64,000 nt of DNA. It comes from Enterococcus raffinosus (lineage in GTDB: Bacteria; Bacillota; Bacilli; Lactobacillales; Enterococcaceae). The translations under genes and the position numbers were made by a program. Within the stretch, counting starts at the first letter, position 1. Each line of letters opens with the position of its first letter. The stretch spans positions 1 to 64,000 of the forward strand of contig NZ_JAHLOS010000006.1 in the NCBI RefSeq assembly GCF_018917525.1. Direction: 5' to 3'. The notes beneath the pieces are model-generated. The model had not been told where the DNA came from. It ran no database searches and saw only the letters and a program-made list of their open reading frames with translations. Positions 49,297-59,688 of the stretch are shown piece by piece.

Positions 49297-51576
49297 CTAG
49301 CCTTTCAGCCAATTTCTAATCGTTTGAATATCATTCATTAATAAAAATTCTTCGCTATCAATTCGAGTCATGCGTTTCTGGTAAATGACACTCTCTTCAA
49401 AAGCACGAGCTTCTGGTGACTCGACCATTTGTAAAACGCCGTCATCTATTGTAACAAATTTTAGCTCAGAAAACACGTGAATCATGAATACCAATAAATT
49501 TTCTGGGATTCTTAAGTAATTCGAAACAACTTTTAGCTTGAAGCGAATGTCCACTCGTGGTTGTTTTTGGAAAAATTGGTAAAGCTTTGCAAATTGATCA
49601 CGCTTAGGCAATCCATTTAAATAGGCTTCGTCAGGACTGTATAGATATAAATAAATTCGCGTAAAGCTTCCTTTATTCACGATTTCTTTCAATAAATCTT
49701 TTTGATCAGGACAATCAAGTACGACTAATTGATCATAGTCGGACCAAGTAATCGTTGGATCATATAAAGATACTGTTTCTCGTAACTCTTTCGTAAAATA
49801 TTTCTGGCTTTTCACTTGAAAGGCTAAGTAAAGAATTCGCTCGCCTTCGATTTTTTGATCCCAAGTATATTTCGTCCGCCGATCAATTACCTGTAAGCCA
49901 TCAGAGGCAAAATCAACCAAACGTAATTGAACTTTTTTCTGTCCATTCCATTCATTGATTTCTAAGTCACCAACAAATTTTGTGTCTGGCTGTTGAATTT
50001 CTTCGCTCTCATCGCCAAACCCAAAACCAATCGCATCTAATTGGCTGTCCTCACTTTTCAATGAAAATTTAACGTGTTGCTGATCGCTCCCAATACGCTT
50101 GAAAAAGCTGACATTTCCTTCAACTAAGAAATGCGGTGCTGGATTGTCTGTTCCGAATGGCGCTAGTTTTTTCAATTCCTCAACAAACTTTAGAGTAACA
50201 GCGGATAATGGTAATTCCTCATCAATTAATAAGGAAGAACCTTTGCTTAAGTCGATCTGTTCAGCAGAGATGTAGTCATTCATCATTTTTTGAAGGACAG
50301 GAATGTTTTCTGCCGGCATAGTCAGACCTACAGCTGCCGCATGACCACCAAAATGAGTAAATTCAGAACGCATCGTATTTAGCATACCAAATAAATCTAG
50401 GGCTTCAATGCTTCGACCAGATCCTTTTGCTACTCCATTTTCATCGATAGAGAGAATAATCGTCGGATGTCCCGTCTGCTTTAAAATATTTCCTGCTACG
50501 ATTCCTAAAACACCGGGATTCCACCCTTCTGCTGCAATCAAATGAACAGCATCCTCTGGATTTACTAGTGCAACTGCTTCAGCAGTGGTAGCCTGTACGA
50601 TTTGCTTTCGTTCATCGTTGATCTGATTTAATGTCTCAGCCAACTGATGAGCAACCTCTTCATCAAACGTTGTCATTAACTCGACAGCAGGATTGGGATC
50701 ACCTAAACGTCCAATAGCATTTAATCTTGGACCGACACTAAACCCAATGCTGGTTTCATCCACCTTTTGCAAATCAATACTGCTGATCTTCAGCAATTCC
50801 AATAAGCCCAAGCGCTGTGTTTGTTTAATGGCCTGTAATCCTAATTTTACAAGATTTCGATTTTCTCCAGTCATTGAAACTAAATCTGCAACCGTTCCAA
50901 TGGTGACTAGATCTAACATCTCTAACGGCACTTCCTCCAATAAAGCAGTCGCCATTTTGAAGGCAACTCCTGCACCGGCCAATTCACCAAATGGATAATG
51001 TCCATCTGGATGTCGTGGATGGACGATACAATAAGCATCCGGTAAAACTGGCGGCATCTCATGGTGGTCTGTAACAATCACATCGACACCCTGTGAATTA
51101 GCAAAATCAATGGCTTCATTTCCTGCAACACCATTATCGACTGTGATAATTAATTGTGTTCCTTCATTGATTTTCTCCGCAAAAAGCTCTTTATTAGGTC
51201 CGTAACCATGAATAAAACGATTTGGCAATACATAGTCAACATCTGCACCAATCATCTCCAAGGTCTCTAACATAATCGAGGTACTGGTAATGCCATCCGC
51301 ATCGTAATCACCATAAATCAAAATCCGTTGCCCTTCCATGATAGCGTTTTGAATTCGTTCTACCGCTTTATCCATGTCGTGCATCAGGAATGGATCATGT
51401 AAGTCATCAATGTTTGCTTTTAATAATTGCGAAAAATCGTCTATTGTATGTATATTTCGATTCCATAAAAGTTCGGCAAAAGTTTCGCTATACCCCTGAC
51501 TCAGTATTTCCGATTTAAATGTAGAATCAATTGGAGTCGCACTTCTAATCTGCCAATCGAAGCTTGATTTTTTCAC
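49297..51576 (-). CDS. recJ: Single-stranded-DNA exonuclease RecJ
   Basis: RecJ degrades single-stranded DNA 5' to 3' in recombination and mismatch repair. The 759-aa protein has the DHH-phosphoesterase motifs [19 protein letters not shown] and [13 protein letters not shown]1 with [12 protein letters not shown], an OB domain, and a C-terminal firmicute-specific extension of about 180 residues. GTG at 51576 is preceded by GGAAGTGATAGA; a TTG five codons earlier overlaps that site. It is cotranscribed with apt. Confidence 0.93.
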   Translation of the reverse strand: MKKSSFDWQIRSATPIDSTFKSEILSQGYSETFAELLWNRNIHTIDDFSQLLKANIDDLHDPFLMHDMDKAVERIQNAIMEGQRILIYGDYDADGITSTSIMLETLEMIGADVDYVLPNRFIHGYGPNKELFAEKINEGTQLIITVDNGVAGNEAIDFANSQGVDVIVTDHHEMPPVLPDAYCIVHPRHPDGHYPFGELAGAGVAFKMATALLEEVPLEMLDLVTIGTVADLVSMTGENRNLVKLGLQAIKQTQRLGLLELLKISSIDLQKVDETSIGFSVGPRLNAIGRLGDPNPAVELMTTFDEEVAHQLAETLNQINDERKQIVQATTAEAVALVNPEDAVHLIAAEGWNPGVLGIVAGNILKQTGHPTIILSIDENGVAKGSGRSIEALDLFGMLNTMRSEFTHFGGHAAAVGLTMPAENIPVLQKMMNDYISAEQIDLSKGSSLLIDEELPLSAVTLKFVEELKKLAPFGTDNPAPHFLVEGNVSFFKRIGSDQQHVKFSLKSEDSQLDAIGFGFGDESEEIQQPDTKFVGDLEINEWNGQKKVQLRLVDFASDGLQVIDRRTKYTWDQKIEGERILYLAFQVKSQKYFTKELRETVSLYDPTITWSDYDQLVVLDCPDQKDLLKEIVNKGSFTRIYLYLYSPDEAYLNGLPKRDQFAKLYQFFQKQPRVDIRFKLKVVSNYLRIPENLLVFMIHVFSELKFVTIDDGVLQMVESPEARAFEESVIYQKRMTRIDSEEFLLMNDIQTIRNWLKG

Positions 51577-51628
51577 TCTATCACTTCCCAACCGTATTAG
51601 TATAGCAAAAAAGAAACAGACAAGAAAG

Positions 51629-51665
51629 AGAAGAAGACCTTAGTTTTCTAACTAAGGTCTTCCTT
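51629..51665 (-). terminator. Terminator after the LapA-domain gene
   Basis: AAGACCTTAGTT pairs with AACTAAGGTCTT. The T tract on the minus strand is interrupted (CTTCTCTTTC); on the plus strand it is CCTTTTTA. Confidence 0.6.
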
Positions 51666-51666
51666 T

Positions 51667-52095
51667 TTAGTCGTAATAATCAATTGGATGATTTTCTTTC
51701 TTTTCGACCTGCGAATGCTGCATCGCAGCTAATGCCTGATCCTTTTCCTTTAAAAGACTTTCGTAATTAGCTTTCAACACTGCAAGTTCATTTTCTTGTT
51801 CACGTTGAAAAGCTGCTTTTTCTTCCGCTAGTTTTTGTTCATTATTCGCTTCATAGCTTTGAATCGATTCTTTCAACTGTTTAATTTCTTTTCGCTGTTG
51901 AAAGAGAGTGGCTCCTGAGGTTAATAAAACAACCAACGCCCCTATCAAGGCTGAGCCGATAATTACTAAAACTAATGACAAATAAATTTTTTTAATTAAG
52001 AAATTGACTGGGACTTCCTGGCTATTGGAAAGCGCGAAGATCACAATCACTAAAACTAAAATGAATCCTAAAAAAACTTTCCACTGCTTTTTCAT
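51667..52095 (-). CDS. LapA-domain membrane protein
   Basis: A 142-aa protein with two membrane helices (about 7-24 and 38-62) forming a LapA/DUF1049 domain (FALSNSQEVPVNFLI between helices), then a long coiled coil rich in Glu, Lys and Gln (about 66-130). In Gram-negatives LapA controls LPS synthesis; that role cannot apply here, so the function is unknown. It is the last gene of rnz-SDR-lapA, 8 nt after the SDR gene. Confidence 0.85.
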   Translation of the reverse strand: MKKQWKVFLGFILVLVIVIFALSNSQEVPVNFLIKKIYLSLVLVIIGSALIGALVVLLTSGATLFQQRKEIKQLKESIQSYEANNEQKLAEEKAAFQREQENELAVLKANYESLLKEKDQALAAMQHSQVEKKENHPIDYYD

Positions 52096-52103
52096 TTGCT
52101 TTC

Positions 52104-52892
52104 CTACTTCCTATTAAACAATCCACCAGCTAAAAAATCTCCGATATGAGGGAATAAGCCGTAAAAAACACTAGCTCCTTCCATGATAAATGGACGATTG
52201 ATCTCACGAGTCGGTTTCCCCATTTTATTCACGATCGTCTTAGCCAATTTATTCGGATCTAAAACGATACCACCTAAGTTTTCCAAGTAACTACCGCTTG
52301 GATCAGCCTTATCGAAGAATTCTGTAGCGATTGGTCCCGGGTTGATAGTAGTGACATAAACATTAGCAGGTCGTAATTCTAAACGTAAAGCATTCGAAAA
52401 ACCAAGTACTGCGAATTTTGTTGCGGAATATACTGTAGATTTTGGTGTTGCCATTTTTGCTGCCATGGATGCCACGTTAAAAATATGTCCAGACTGATTA
52501 TTAACCATTGAAATCGCAATTTTTTGCGTAAAATACATCATCCCTAAAACATTGACCTCGAACATGTTTTTTGCCACATCTAAGTCAAAATCAACAAAAT
52601 TGTCAAATAAACCAAATCCAGCATTATTGACTAAAACATCTACCTCGCCAACTTCATCTGCGATTTTTTCGATCACAGCCTCTACGCTGTCCGGATCAGC
52701 GATGTCTAGCTGGAAAGCATAGGCGGCTTTACCGCTCAATTCACTGCAATGCTCCTTTACTTGCCCAATCAAATTGATCCGACGAGCACAGGTAACAACG
52801 ATTGCTCCGCGTTTAGCTGCTTCATAACAAATTTGCTCACCTAATCCAGCAGAACCTCCTGTTACTACAACTACCTTATCGGTTAAATCCAT
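52104..52892 (-). CDS. Short-chain dehydrogenase/reductase
   Basis: A 262-aa classical SDR, DltE/YqjQ-like. The cofactor motif is VVVTGGSAGLGEQI, followed by DVLVNNAGFG; the active site is Ser in FNVASMAAKM and YSATKFAVLG (Tyr-x3-Lys). The Ala-Arg after TCAR suggests NADP preference. It lies between rnz and lapA, and this trio is common in lactic acid bacteria. The substrate is unknown. Confidence 0.92.
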   Translation of the reverse strand: MDLTDKVVVVTGGSAGLGEQICYEAAKRGAIVVTCARRINLIGQVKEHCSELSGKAAYAFQLDIADPDSVEAVIEKIADEVGEVDVLVNNAGFGLFDNFVDFDLDVAKNMFEVNVLGMMYFTQKIAISMVNNQSGHIFNVASMAAKMATPKSTVYSATKFAVLGFSNALRLELRPANVYVTTINPGPIATEFFDKADPSGSYLENLGGIVLDPNKLAKTIVNKMGKPTREINRPFIMEGASVFYGLFPHIGDFLAGGLFNRK

Positions 52893-52931
52893 TAAAATTC
52901 CTTCTCTCTGTATAAACTATACCACCTGTTT

Positions 52932-53855
52932 TTATGAAAACGGAATATCCATGATATCGAAATCTTTGGCAACTTGTGTATTTGGAAAGATATCACGAGC
53001 TTCTTCTTCTAATTCTTTTGCTTCTTTTGCAAGATATCTCGCAGAAATATGCGTCAGTATCAATTTTTTAGCTTGAGCTTCTTTGGCGATAGTTGCCGCC
53101 TGATGAGTTGTAGAATGAAAATAAGCTCGCGCAAGCTTTGCTTCATTCTTATTAAAGGTACTTTCATGAACGATCACATCGCTGTCTTTAGCAAATTCAC
53201 TTGATTTGTTCGTGTAGCGAGTATCACCGAAAATCGTTACAATTCTTCCCTTTTTGCTTTCTCCTACAAAATCTTTTCCATCAATTACTTGTCCATTTGA
53301 AAGTGTTACTTTTTGACCTTGCTTCAACTTTCCGTATATTGGACCAGCAGGAATACCTAGTGCAACCAATTTTTCAACCTGAAGCATGCCTTCATGATCT
53401 GCCTCCTTCACACGGAAGCCATAACTGTCAATCCCGTGATCCAGTAGCATACATTCCACCGTAAATTGGTTATCCTTAAAAATGATACCTTCACTAAGTT
53501 CAACAAACTGCAATGGATAAGCCAAACGAGTTTTCGTAACCTGCAAAGATGTTCGCACATAATTTTCTAGTCCGGCCGGACCATAAATTATGATGGGTTC
53601 TTCACCGCCTTGGAAGGAACGACTGCTTAATAAACCGGGCAACCCAAAAATGTGATCGCCATGCAAATGAGAAATAAATATCTTCTCAATCTTCCGCGGT
53701 TTAATATTGGTTCGCAAAATCTGCATCTGCGTTCCCTCGCCGCAGTCAAATAGCCAGATTGTATTCCGTTCATCCAACAATTTCAAAGCCAAACTGCTGA
53801 CATTACGATGCTTCGCAGGTACGCCTGCACCTGTTCCCAAAAATTCTAATTCCAT
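52932..53855 (-). CDS. rnz: Ribonuclease Z
   Basis: RNase Z trims tRNA 3' trailers. The 307-aa metallo-beta-lactamase-fold enzyme has the zinc motif [14 protein letters not shown] near residue 64, [21 protein letters not shown] and the late LTHISARY, all in the expected order for the bacterial short form. It starts an apparent unit with the SDR and LapA-domain genes. Confidence 0.96.
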   Translation of the reverse strand: MELEFLGTGAGVPAKHRNVSSLALKLLDERNTIWLFDCGEGTQMQILRTNIKPRKIEKIFISHLHGDHIFGLPGLLSSRSFQGGEEPIIIYGPAGLENYVRTSLQVTKTRLAYPLQFVELSEGIIFKDNQFTVECMLLDHGIDSYGFRVKEADHEGMLQVEKLVALGIPAGPIYGKLKQGQKVTLSNGQVIDGKDFVGESKKGRIVTIFGDTRYTNKSSEFAKDSDVIVHESTFNKNEAKLARAYFHSTTHQAATIAKEAQAKKLILTHISARYLAKEAKELEEEARDIFPNTQVAKDFDIMDIPFS

Positions 53856-53958
53856 AATTTCCCTGACTTTCTATCAAATTAATCTTATTTTAGAAGAAAG
53901 TCCTACTTAGTGCAATCTAATAAAGGAAATCTTTCTCTTCTTTAGGACACGCTTTAGG

Positions 53959-54513
53959 CTACTCTTCCGATTTCGTCTCATCCGCTGCTTCTTCACGTTC
54001 TTTAGAGTTTTTAGCCATTTCTTGGGTCTTTTTCACTTCGTTTTCTACTTCTTCATAATCAAGTCGAGTGATTTCGCCGCCTAATTCCATCATGATTAAT
54101 TGATTTAATGGACGATTGTCCTCTTCCTCAGCAATCAAAAGTAACGCTGTATCACCTTCGCCGATCTTATCGATTAAAAATTCAAAAACTCCCGTGGCTT
54201 CTCGGACTTCCTTGGCATCTTGTGTCGCACCGATCATACCGCCAGTAAACCAGCCTAATAAAATCCCGATCGGACCACCAAGAATACCAACCATCATACC
54301 GATCAAACCACCAGTTGAACTTTTGTTGCTGCCAGTGAAATCTAAAAAGTCTTCGATCTCAAATTTGTGCTCACCATCATTCGAATGATGAACGACAGCC
54401 ATCTGTTCTCCTTTAAAAGATTTGTTCATGTGAAGACGTTTTGCCTTTGAGAAGGCTTCATAAGCTTTCGATTCCACATCGAAATTCATAATTATTACAC
54501 GTTTTTCCATCAT
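53959..54513 (-). CDS. DUF1269-like putative stress membrane protein
   Basis: A 184-aa protein with a glycine-rich hydrophobic hairpin in the middle (GGLIGMMVGILGGPIGILLGWF, then GGMIGA, about 67-96) flanked by soluble parts, and a charged Glu/Lys tail. The layout resembles DUF1269-type proteins seen in lactobacilli and enterococci. GGGAGCGAAA precedes two adjacent ATGs, either of which could be used. It is monocistronic. Function unknown. Confidence 0.75.
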   Translation of the reverse strand: MMEKRVIIMNFDVESKAYEAFSKAKRLHMNKSFKGEQMAVVHHSNDGEHKFEIEDFLDFTGSNKSSTGGLIGMMVGILGGPIGILLGWFTGGMIGATQDAKEVREATGVFEFLIDKIGEGDTALLLIAEEEDNRPLNQLIMMELGGEITRLDYEEVENEVKKTQEMAKNSKEREEAADETKSEE

Positions 54514-54623
54514 TTTCGCTCCCTTATTCTTTTAATCCTAGTGTAGCAAGAAATGAATTTTTTGGAAAATAGAATGAGTTTAAATATCCATAACTTAATT
54601 ATGTTAACTAATTAAGTTAAAAG

Positions 54624-54668
54624 AAAAGACCATAGGTTAAAATCCGAATAAGGATTTTGCCTACAGTC
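54624..54668 (-). terminator. Terminator of the orphan winged-helix regulator
   Basis: A long imperfect hairpin, AAGACTGTAGGCAAAATCC with GGATTTTAACCTATGGTCTT, then TTCTTTT on the minus strand. Confidence 0.8.
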
Positions 54669-54678
54669 TTAATAGAGA

Positions 54679-55413
54679 TTAATTTCCAGTTTTTATTTCT
54701 TCCATAATCCGATCATCAACAATGTAGTGATCGAAAAAGACTTTAGATAGCTGATAGCCTTCGCCCCAATTTGTGCGAATGACATCATATTCAACACCGT
54801 CAATTTTAAGCTTGTTTCTCAAATGCTTGATAATCGTTGACAAACGTGTCATGTGGCTAGCTGAATCGCTGTCACCCCAAATTTTGACTGCCAAATCGTT
54901 TCGACTGATTGGTGCTTCTTTAGTCGAAATCAGAGTACTTAACATCTCACGTTCTGAGCGTGTTAAATTCCATAAAGGAATTGGACGTTTTTCGTGTTCG
55001 TCTTCTTCCTGTTTTCCACGCATACCAATTCCAATTGAGTAAACAGATTCTTTCAGTGTTTTCTCAGCAAGCTTCTCTCTTAACCCGCTTAGTGTTTCAT
55101 CTTCAAGTAACCATTCATCAACACCTTGTGATTCCCAATCTGCTTTCTCTTCTTTTTGAGGCATCCGATCGGTTTCTCTGATAATTGTGAATTTTTCACC
55201 GACCTCTTCAAGAATGATTGACAACTCTTGATCAGAAATCGTTTCGCTAACGATTAGAACGTCGAAAAAGCTCATTACTTCTAATGGTACTTGTTTTGAT
55301 TGAAGCATGGTTAGTAATTTTGCTGAGCTTAAAACTTCAATGTTTAAGCGCTGCAGCTTTTCAACTAAAGGTCTCTCAACTAAGATATTGTGCGTTAAAA
55401 TTAATACTTGCAT
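54679..55413 (-). CDS. Orphan OmpR-type regulator with a degenerate receiver
   Basis: A 244-aa DNA-binding protein. Residues about 1-75 look like a response-regulator receiver, but the acidic pocket is replaced by ILTHN and the phosphoacceptor strand reads FDVLIVSETIS without the usual Asp. Residues about 145-235 form an OmpR/PhoB winged helix (NLTRSEREMLSTL, HMTRLSTIIKHLRNKL, VIRTNWGEGYQL). No histidine kinase is adjacent. It is therefore probably controlled by something other than phosphorylation. AAAGGGGAATAATGTG precedes the ATG chosen. Confidence 0.8.
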   Translation of the reverse strand: MQVLILTHNILVERPLVEKLQRLNIEVLSSAKLLTMLQSKQVPLEVMSFFDVLIVSETISDQELSIILEEVGEKFTIIRETDRMPQKEEKADWESQGVDEWLLEDETLSGLREKLAEKTLKESVYSIGIGMRGKQEEDEHEKRPIPLWNLTRSEREMLSTLISTKEAPISRNDLAVKIWGDSDSASHMTRLSTIIKHLRNKLKIDGVEYDVIRTNWGEGYQLSKVFFDHYIVDDRIMEEIKTGN

Positions 55414-55434
55414 CACATTATTCCCCTTTTTCAT

Positions 55435-56080
55435 TATTAAAAATAAGTTTCCGAACAGTTGGCTAGGAAAGTTTTATTAATTAACAATATAATTATTACT
55501 TGTTACAAGGTTAGTTTACACCGGCTGAGTCTCTGGCGCTACCCAAAAGCTTATAATTCAGTAATCACAATTAGAATTATTGATAAAAATTTTGGGTTAA
55601 AAAAACTTTTCCCAAATAAAATAATTCAATTGTCATTTTTAAACAACACTTTTTTCAATCATTCATAAAATTTTAGAACAAATAACAACCGTCATTTTAT
55701 TAAAGCCTAATTAACAAAACAAATTCTTTTATTTCGAGCATATTGTTTCAAATGCTGAAAAAATAAGATTTAATCATCTTACTTTACACATTTAATTTTC
55801 ATCTGGTGAATCATAGCTGATTTACTTGGAAAAGAATATTTAATATTAATTCGTTTTTAGCGTAGCAAAAAAATATCGATTAATAATATTAAAAATAACG
55901 CGTATTTTCTAAAGTTTTATTCTCTCATTGTTTTTTAAACAATTCAAAATTCTTCAATCAATAATTTCTCTTAAAAATAAATTAATAATTGACAATACCT
56001 TTAGCGTCAATTTTCGTCGTTCTTCTAAAAAAGTCATACATTTTGACAATTAAAAACACTTTCTTTTTGCTTTTATCACA
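55435..56080. other. Long AT-rich intergenic region
   Basis: About 650 nt between the orphan regulator and the obgE terminator, among the most AT-rich sequence of the window. It should contain the regulator's promoter. CTTGTTACAAG (near 55499-55509) is a small palindrome. A degraded copy of the palindromic repeat may lie at 55745-55830. No gene or known RNA was found. Confidence 0.5.
55745..55830. repeat. Possible degraded copy of the palindromic repeat
   Basis: TTTCAAATGCTGAAAAAATAAG resembles the left block of the tandem copies at 37 kb, and ATAGCTGATTTACTTGG their right end. The middle keeps TTTTCA/TGAA. Similarity is partial. Confidence 0.3.
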
Positions 56081-56081
56081 C

Positions 56082-56113
56082 AAAAAAATACCGCAAAATG
56101 AATTGCGATATTA
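56082..56113 (-). terminator. obgE terminator
   Basis: AATATCGCAA pairs with TTGCGGTATT, followed by TTTTTTG on the minus strand. Confidence 0.85.
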
Positions 56114-56143
56114 CTTAAAATTAATCACGATTATCTTCTTAAA

Positions 56144-57457
56144 TTAATCTACAAACTCAAATTCAAATTTGTCGATACGAACAAGATCCCCATCTTTAGC
56201 TCCGCGAGCTCTTAATGCCTCATCGACTCCCATCGAACGAAGTTGACGAGCAAACCGCATAACTGTTTCATCGTGATCAAAGTTTGTCATCTTGAAGAGT
56301 TTTTCCAATTTCTCCCCACTGAGTACCCAAGTTGCGTCGGGCTCACGAGTGATGGTAAATTCTGGTTCATTTGATTGGAAGCCATAGTTGACTGTATCCT
56401 CTTCTACTTCGTCATCATACAACAAGAATTCTGGTGTTACTTCTAATAGGTCGGCTGTAGCGTTCAATAAGTTATCCAAGCCTTGCTTTGTAATTGCTGA
56501 AATTGCAAAAACAGGAATGTCATCAGCGAATTCGTCTTCCTTGTCCTTTTTCAATGCTTCTTTAAACTTCTTCAAGTTTTCTTCCGCGTTTGGCATATCC
56601 ATCTTATTGGCAACAATAATTTGTGGACGTTCCAACAAACGTAAATTATGTGAACTTAGCTCTTTATTAATCGCTTGGTAGTCCTCATAAGGCTCGCGAC
56701 CTTCCATTCCGCTCATATCGATTACATGCAAAATGACACGTGTGCGCTCAATATGTCGTAAAAATTGAGTTCCCAAGCCAACACCTTGCGATGCTCCCTC
56801 TATCAAACCTGGTAAATCAGCAGCCGCAAAACTACGTCCATCGCTGGTTGTTACCATTCCTAAGTTAGGTACCAGCGTAGTGAAATGATACGCCCCAATT
56901 TTTGGACGTGCAGAGGAAATCACTGAAAGGATTGTTGATTTTCCAACTGAAGGGAAACCAACTAAACCAACATCAGCTAAGACTTTCAATTCTAATTCAA
57001 TGTTGCGTTCTTGTCCGGGCTCACCATTTTCAGCCAGCTCAGGTGCAGGATTTCTCGGTGAAGCGAAACGTGTATTGCCTCGTCCGCCTCGTCCGCCATG
57101 GGCAACAACCAACTCTTGGCCGTTTTCGATTAAATCGCCAATTAAAGCACCGGTATCAGCATCACGAACAGTCGTACCTGGGGGAACACTGACGTAAGTG
57201 TCTTCAGCCCCGCGGCCATGCATTCCCTTACTCATACCATTTTCTCCTGGAGTAGCTCTAAAATGGCGGTTATAACGAAAATCCATCAGTGTACGCAAAC
57301 CTTCATCTACAACTAAGATGACATCACCACCGCGGCCACCGTCACCTCCAGCTGGTCCACCATCGGGTACATATTTTTCACGACGAAAGGCGACCATCCC
57401 ATCTCCGCCTTTGCCGGCTTTGACATCGATCGTTACTTGATCTAAAAACATGGACAT
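56144..57457 (-). CDS. obgE: GTPase Obg
   Basis: Obg is an essential GTPase associated with the large ribosomal subunit and the stringent response. The 437-aa protein has the glycine-rich Obg fold ([28 protein letters not shown]), a G domain with [18 protein letters not shown] and NKMD, and a C-terminal OCT domain of about 75 residues. AAGGAGGACACGAAA precedes the ATG; a second ATG two codons on is also possible. It is monocistronic. Confidence 0.97.
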   Translation of the reverse strand: MSMFLDQVTIDVKAGKGGDGMVAFRREKYVPDGGPAGGDGGRGGDVILVVDEGLRTLMDFRYNRHFRATPGENGMSKGMHGRGAEDTYVSVPPGTTVRDADTGALIGDLIENGQELVVAHGGRGGRGNTRFASPRNPAPELAENGEPGQERNIELELKVLADVGLVGFPSVGKSTILSVISSARPKIGAYHFTTLVPNLGMVTTSDGRSFAAADLPGLIEGASQGVGLGTQFLRHIERTRVILHVIDMSGMEGREPYEDYQAINKELSSHNLRLLERPQIIVANKMDMPNAEENLKKFKEALKKDKEDEFADDIPVFAISAITKQGLDNLLNATADLLEVTPEFLLYDDEVEEDTVNYGFQSNEPEFTITREPDATWVLSGEKLEKLFKMTNFDHDETVMRFARQLRSMGVDEALRARGAKDGDLVRIDKFEFEFVD

Positions 57458-57640
57458 TTTCGTGTCCTCCTTATCTCTTTTATTCTATTGACTAATGAAT
57501 CTCCACATAAACAAAGTCTCGTTTATTGTAGCTAGATTAACTGAAAAAGTCCATTCTTATTGATAGAAGCTTAAAAAAAATTTGGTGCTTTCAATTTTTT
57601 TAGTAGTTTTCCTTTAAAAATTTTTCTCAGGTAATATCTT

Positions 57641-57669
57641 TTGACAAAAAAATTGATGCGTTGCAAAAT
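57641..57669 (+). promoter_or_regulatory. gap promoter
   Basis: TTGACA (57641-57646) and CAAAAT (57664-57669) are spaced 17 bp. A small hairpin, ATCAAGC-TTT-GCTTGAT (about 57683-57699), sits in the leader and may stabilise the mRNA. Confidence 0.7.
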
Positions 57670-57724
57670 GAAAAATGTAAGGCATCAAGCTTTGCTTGAT
57701 ATTAAAAAGGAGGAACTTTTGGTT

Positions 57725-58735
57725 ATGACAGTAAAAGTAGGTATTAATGGATTTGGACGTATTGGTCGTTTAGCTTTCCGTCGGATCAAAGAAGTATCAG
57801 ACGATATTGAAGTAGTAGCAATCAACGACTTAACAAGTCCTACAATGTTGGCACAATTATTACAATTTGATTCAACACATGGCACATACCCTGGCACAGT
57901 TACTGCGACAGAAGATTCAATCGTTGTTGACGGCGAAAAAACACGTGTATATGCTGAACCGGATGCAAGCAAAATCCCATGGGTTAAAGAAAATGGTGTA
58001 GATATCGTGCTTGAATGTACTGGCTTCTATACTTCAGAAGAAAAAGCAAAAGCACACATTGACGCAGGTGTAAAACGTGTCGTTATCTCAGCTCCTGCTG
58101 GTCAAATGAAAACAATCGTTTATAACGTAAATGATGATACTTTAGATTCTAATGATAAAATTATCTCAGCTGGTTCTTGTACAACAAACTGCCTAGCTCC
58201 TATGGCTTACTTCTTAAATGAAGAATTTGGTATCGAAGTTGGTACAATGACTACCGTTCATGCGTACACTTCAACTCAAATGCTATTGGATGGACCAGTT
58301 AAGGGCGGTAACCTACGTGCTGCACGTTCTGCTGCTGACAATACGATTCCACATTCAACTGGTGCTGCTAAAGCTATCGGCTTGGTAATTCCAGAATTGA
58401 ACGGAAAATTACAAGGACATGCTCAACGTGTTCCCGTTGTTGATGGTTCATTGACAGAATTGGTTTCAGTACTTAAAACAAAAGTTACTGCTGACCAAGT
58501 TAACGAAGCGATCAAGAAACATACAGTCGACAACCCATCATTTGGTTACGACGACCGCGAAATCGTTTCTGGTGACGTAATCGGAACAACTCAAGGATCA
58601 ATTTTTGACCCAACTCAAACAGAAGTAACTTCTGCTGGTGACTATCAATTAGTTAAGACAGTTGCTTGGTATGACAACGAATACGGCTTCACTTGCCAAA
58701 TGATTCGTTTGTTAGAAAAATTTGCAAATCTATAA
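57725..58735 (+). CDS. gap: Glyceraldehyde-3-phosphate dehydrogenase
   Basis: Gap oxidises glyceraldehyde 3-phosphate to 1,3-bisphosphoglycerate in glycolysis. The 336-aa protein begins [14 protein letters not shown] and has the active-site Cys in [12 protein letters not shown] and the phosphate-site [21 protein letters not shown] lies 12 nt before the ATG; the frame open to 57641 runs through the promoter and is not used. Codon use is that of a highly expressed gene. It is monocistronic. Confidence 0.97.
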   Translation: MTVKVGINGFGRIGRLAFRRIKEVSDDIEVVAINDLTSPTMLAQLLQFDSTHGTYPGTVTATEDSIVVDGEKTRVYAEPDASKIPWVKENGVDIVLECTGFYTSEEKAKAHIDAGVKRVVISAPAGQMKTIVYNVNDDTLDSNDKIISAGSCTTNCLAPMAYFLNEEFGIEVGTMTTVHAYTSTQMLLDGPVKGGNLRAARSAADNTIPHSTGAAKAIGLVIPELNGKLQGHAQRVPVVDGSLTELVSVLKTKVTADQVNEAIKKHTVDNPSFGYDDREIVSGDVIGTTQGSIFDPTQTEVTSAGDYQLVKTVAWYDNEYGFTCQMIRLLEKFANL

Positions 58736-58749
58736 AATTCAAGTTGCAT

Positions 58750-58784
58750 TTAAGGAGATCATTTTTGATCTCCTTTTTTTATTG
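58750..58784 (+). terminator. gap terminator
   Basis: AAGGAGATCA pairs with TGATCTCCTT, followed by TTTTTTATT. Confidence 0.9.
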
Positions 58785-58890
58785 AGTGTTTCTATAAATT
58801 TTTTGAAGCAAAAGTCACCTTTTTTTCATAGGAACTGACTTAAAAGTTTGTTATCATAAGAATGATAATAAGTTTGAAAAGGAGAATTAT

Positions 58891-59640
58891 ATGCAATTCA
58901 AAAAATTAATGATCGGCGCAAGCTTAGCCTTGTCGATAGGATTATTCGCAGCTTGCGGCAGTGATAATGCTACGAAAGATACAAAGGAAAGTGCGACAAA
59001 AACTACGGAATCCAGTGTGGATTTAAATAAATTAGATCTGCCTCAGCTGAACGACAAAGTCACTGACGATGAATACTTAGTTGAACTCGTTACAACTGAA
59101 GGCAATGTAAAAATCAAACTCTTCCCTGAACAAGCACCAAAAGCAGTAGAAAACTTTGTTAAACATGCTAAAGATGGTTACTATAAGGACACGCCTTTCC
59201 ATCGAGTAATCAAGGACTTTATGATCCAAGGCGGCGACCCTAAAGGTGATGGTACTGGCGGCGAAAGTATTTGGAAAAAAGGCTTCAAGACCGAAGATTC
59301 CAAGCAGCTTTATAATATCCGAGGAGCCCTTTCAATGGCGCGAGCAGAATCTCGCAGCAGTAACGGCAGTCAGTTCTTTATCGTAACGAATAATGAAGAT
59401 CAAAGCGACGGCCTGGCGATTCAATACTATCCTGAGAAAATCATTGAAGCCTACAAAAAAGGTGGCGCACCACAATTAGATGGTGATTACACTGTATTTG
59501 GTCAAGTCACTGAAGGTATGGATGTTGTTGACAAAATCGCAGGCGGCGAAGTGAAAGATAGCGGTTCTGGTGAAAAATCTACACCGACAGATCCAGTTAA
59601 GGTCACTGAAATTAAAGTCTTACAAGAACCTAAGAAGTAG
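58891..59640 (+). CDS. Lipoprotein cyclophilin-type peptidyl-prolyl isomerase
   Basis: The 249-aa protein is a surface lipoprotein. The signal peptide ends in the lipobox LFAAC (Cys22), followed by a Ser/Thr/Lys-rich linker and a cyclophilin domain (about 60-245) with FHRVIKDFMIQGGDP, SMARAESRSSNGSQFFI and the conserved Phe/Gln/Arg set. It should catalyse proline isomerisation to help secreted proteins fold outside the membrane. AAAAGGAGAATTAT precedes the ATG. It is monocistronic. Confidence 0.95.
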   Translation: MQFKKLMIGASLALSIGLFAACGSDNATKDTKESATKTTESSVDLNKLDLPQLNDKVTDDEYLVELVTTEGNVKIKLFPEQAPKAVENFVKHAKDGYYKDTPFHRVIKDFMIQGGDPKGDGTGGESIWKKGFKTEDSKQLYNIRGALSMARAESRSSNGSQFFIVTNNEDQSDGLAIQYYPEKIIEAYKKGGAPQLDGDYTVFGQVTEGMDVVDKIAGGEVKDSGSGEKSTPTDPVKVTEIKVLQEPKK

Positions 59641-59642
59641 TC

Positions 59643-59687
59643 AAAAAGAACCGAATTCTCATCTGAGAAAATTCGGTTCTTTTTTAA
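59643..59687. terminator. Bidirectional terminator, cyclophilin / fab dehydratase
   Basis: AAAGAACCGAATT pairs with AATTCGGTTCTTT, with T runs both ways. Confidence 0.88.
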
Positions 59688-59688
59688 A

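Noticed and set aside
51667-52095. LapA domain as a lipopolysaccharide assembly factor
   Set aside because: The organism is Gram-positive and has no LPS; only the fold is shared.
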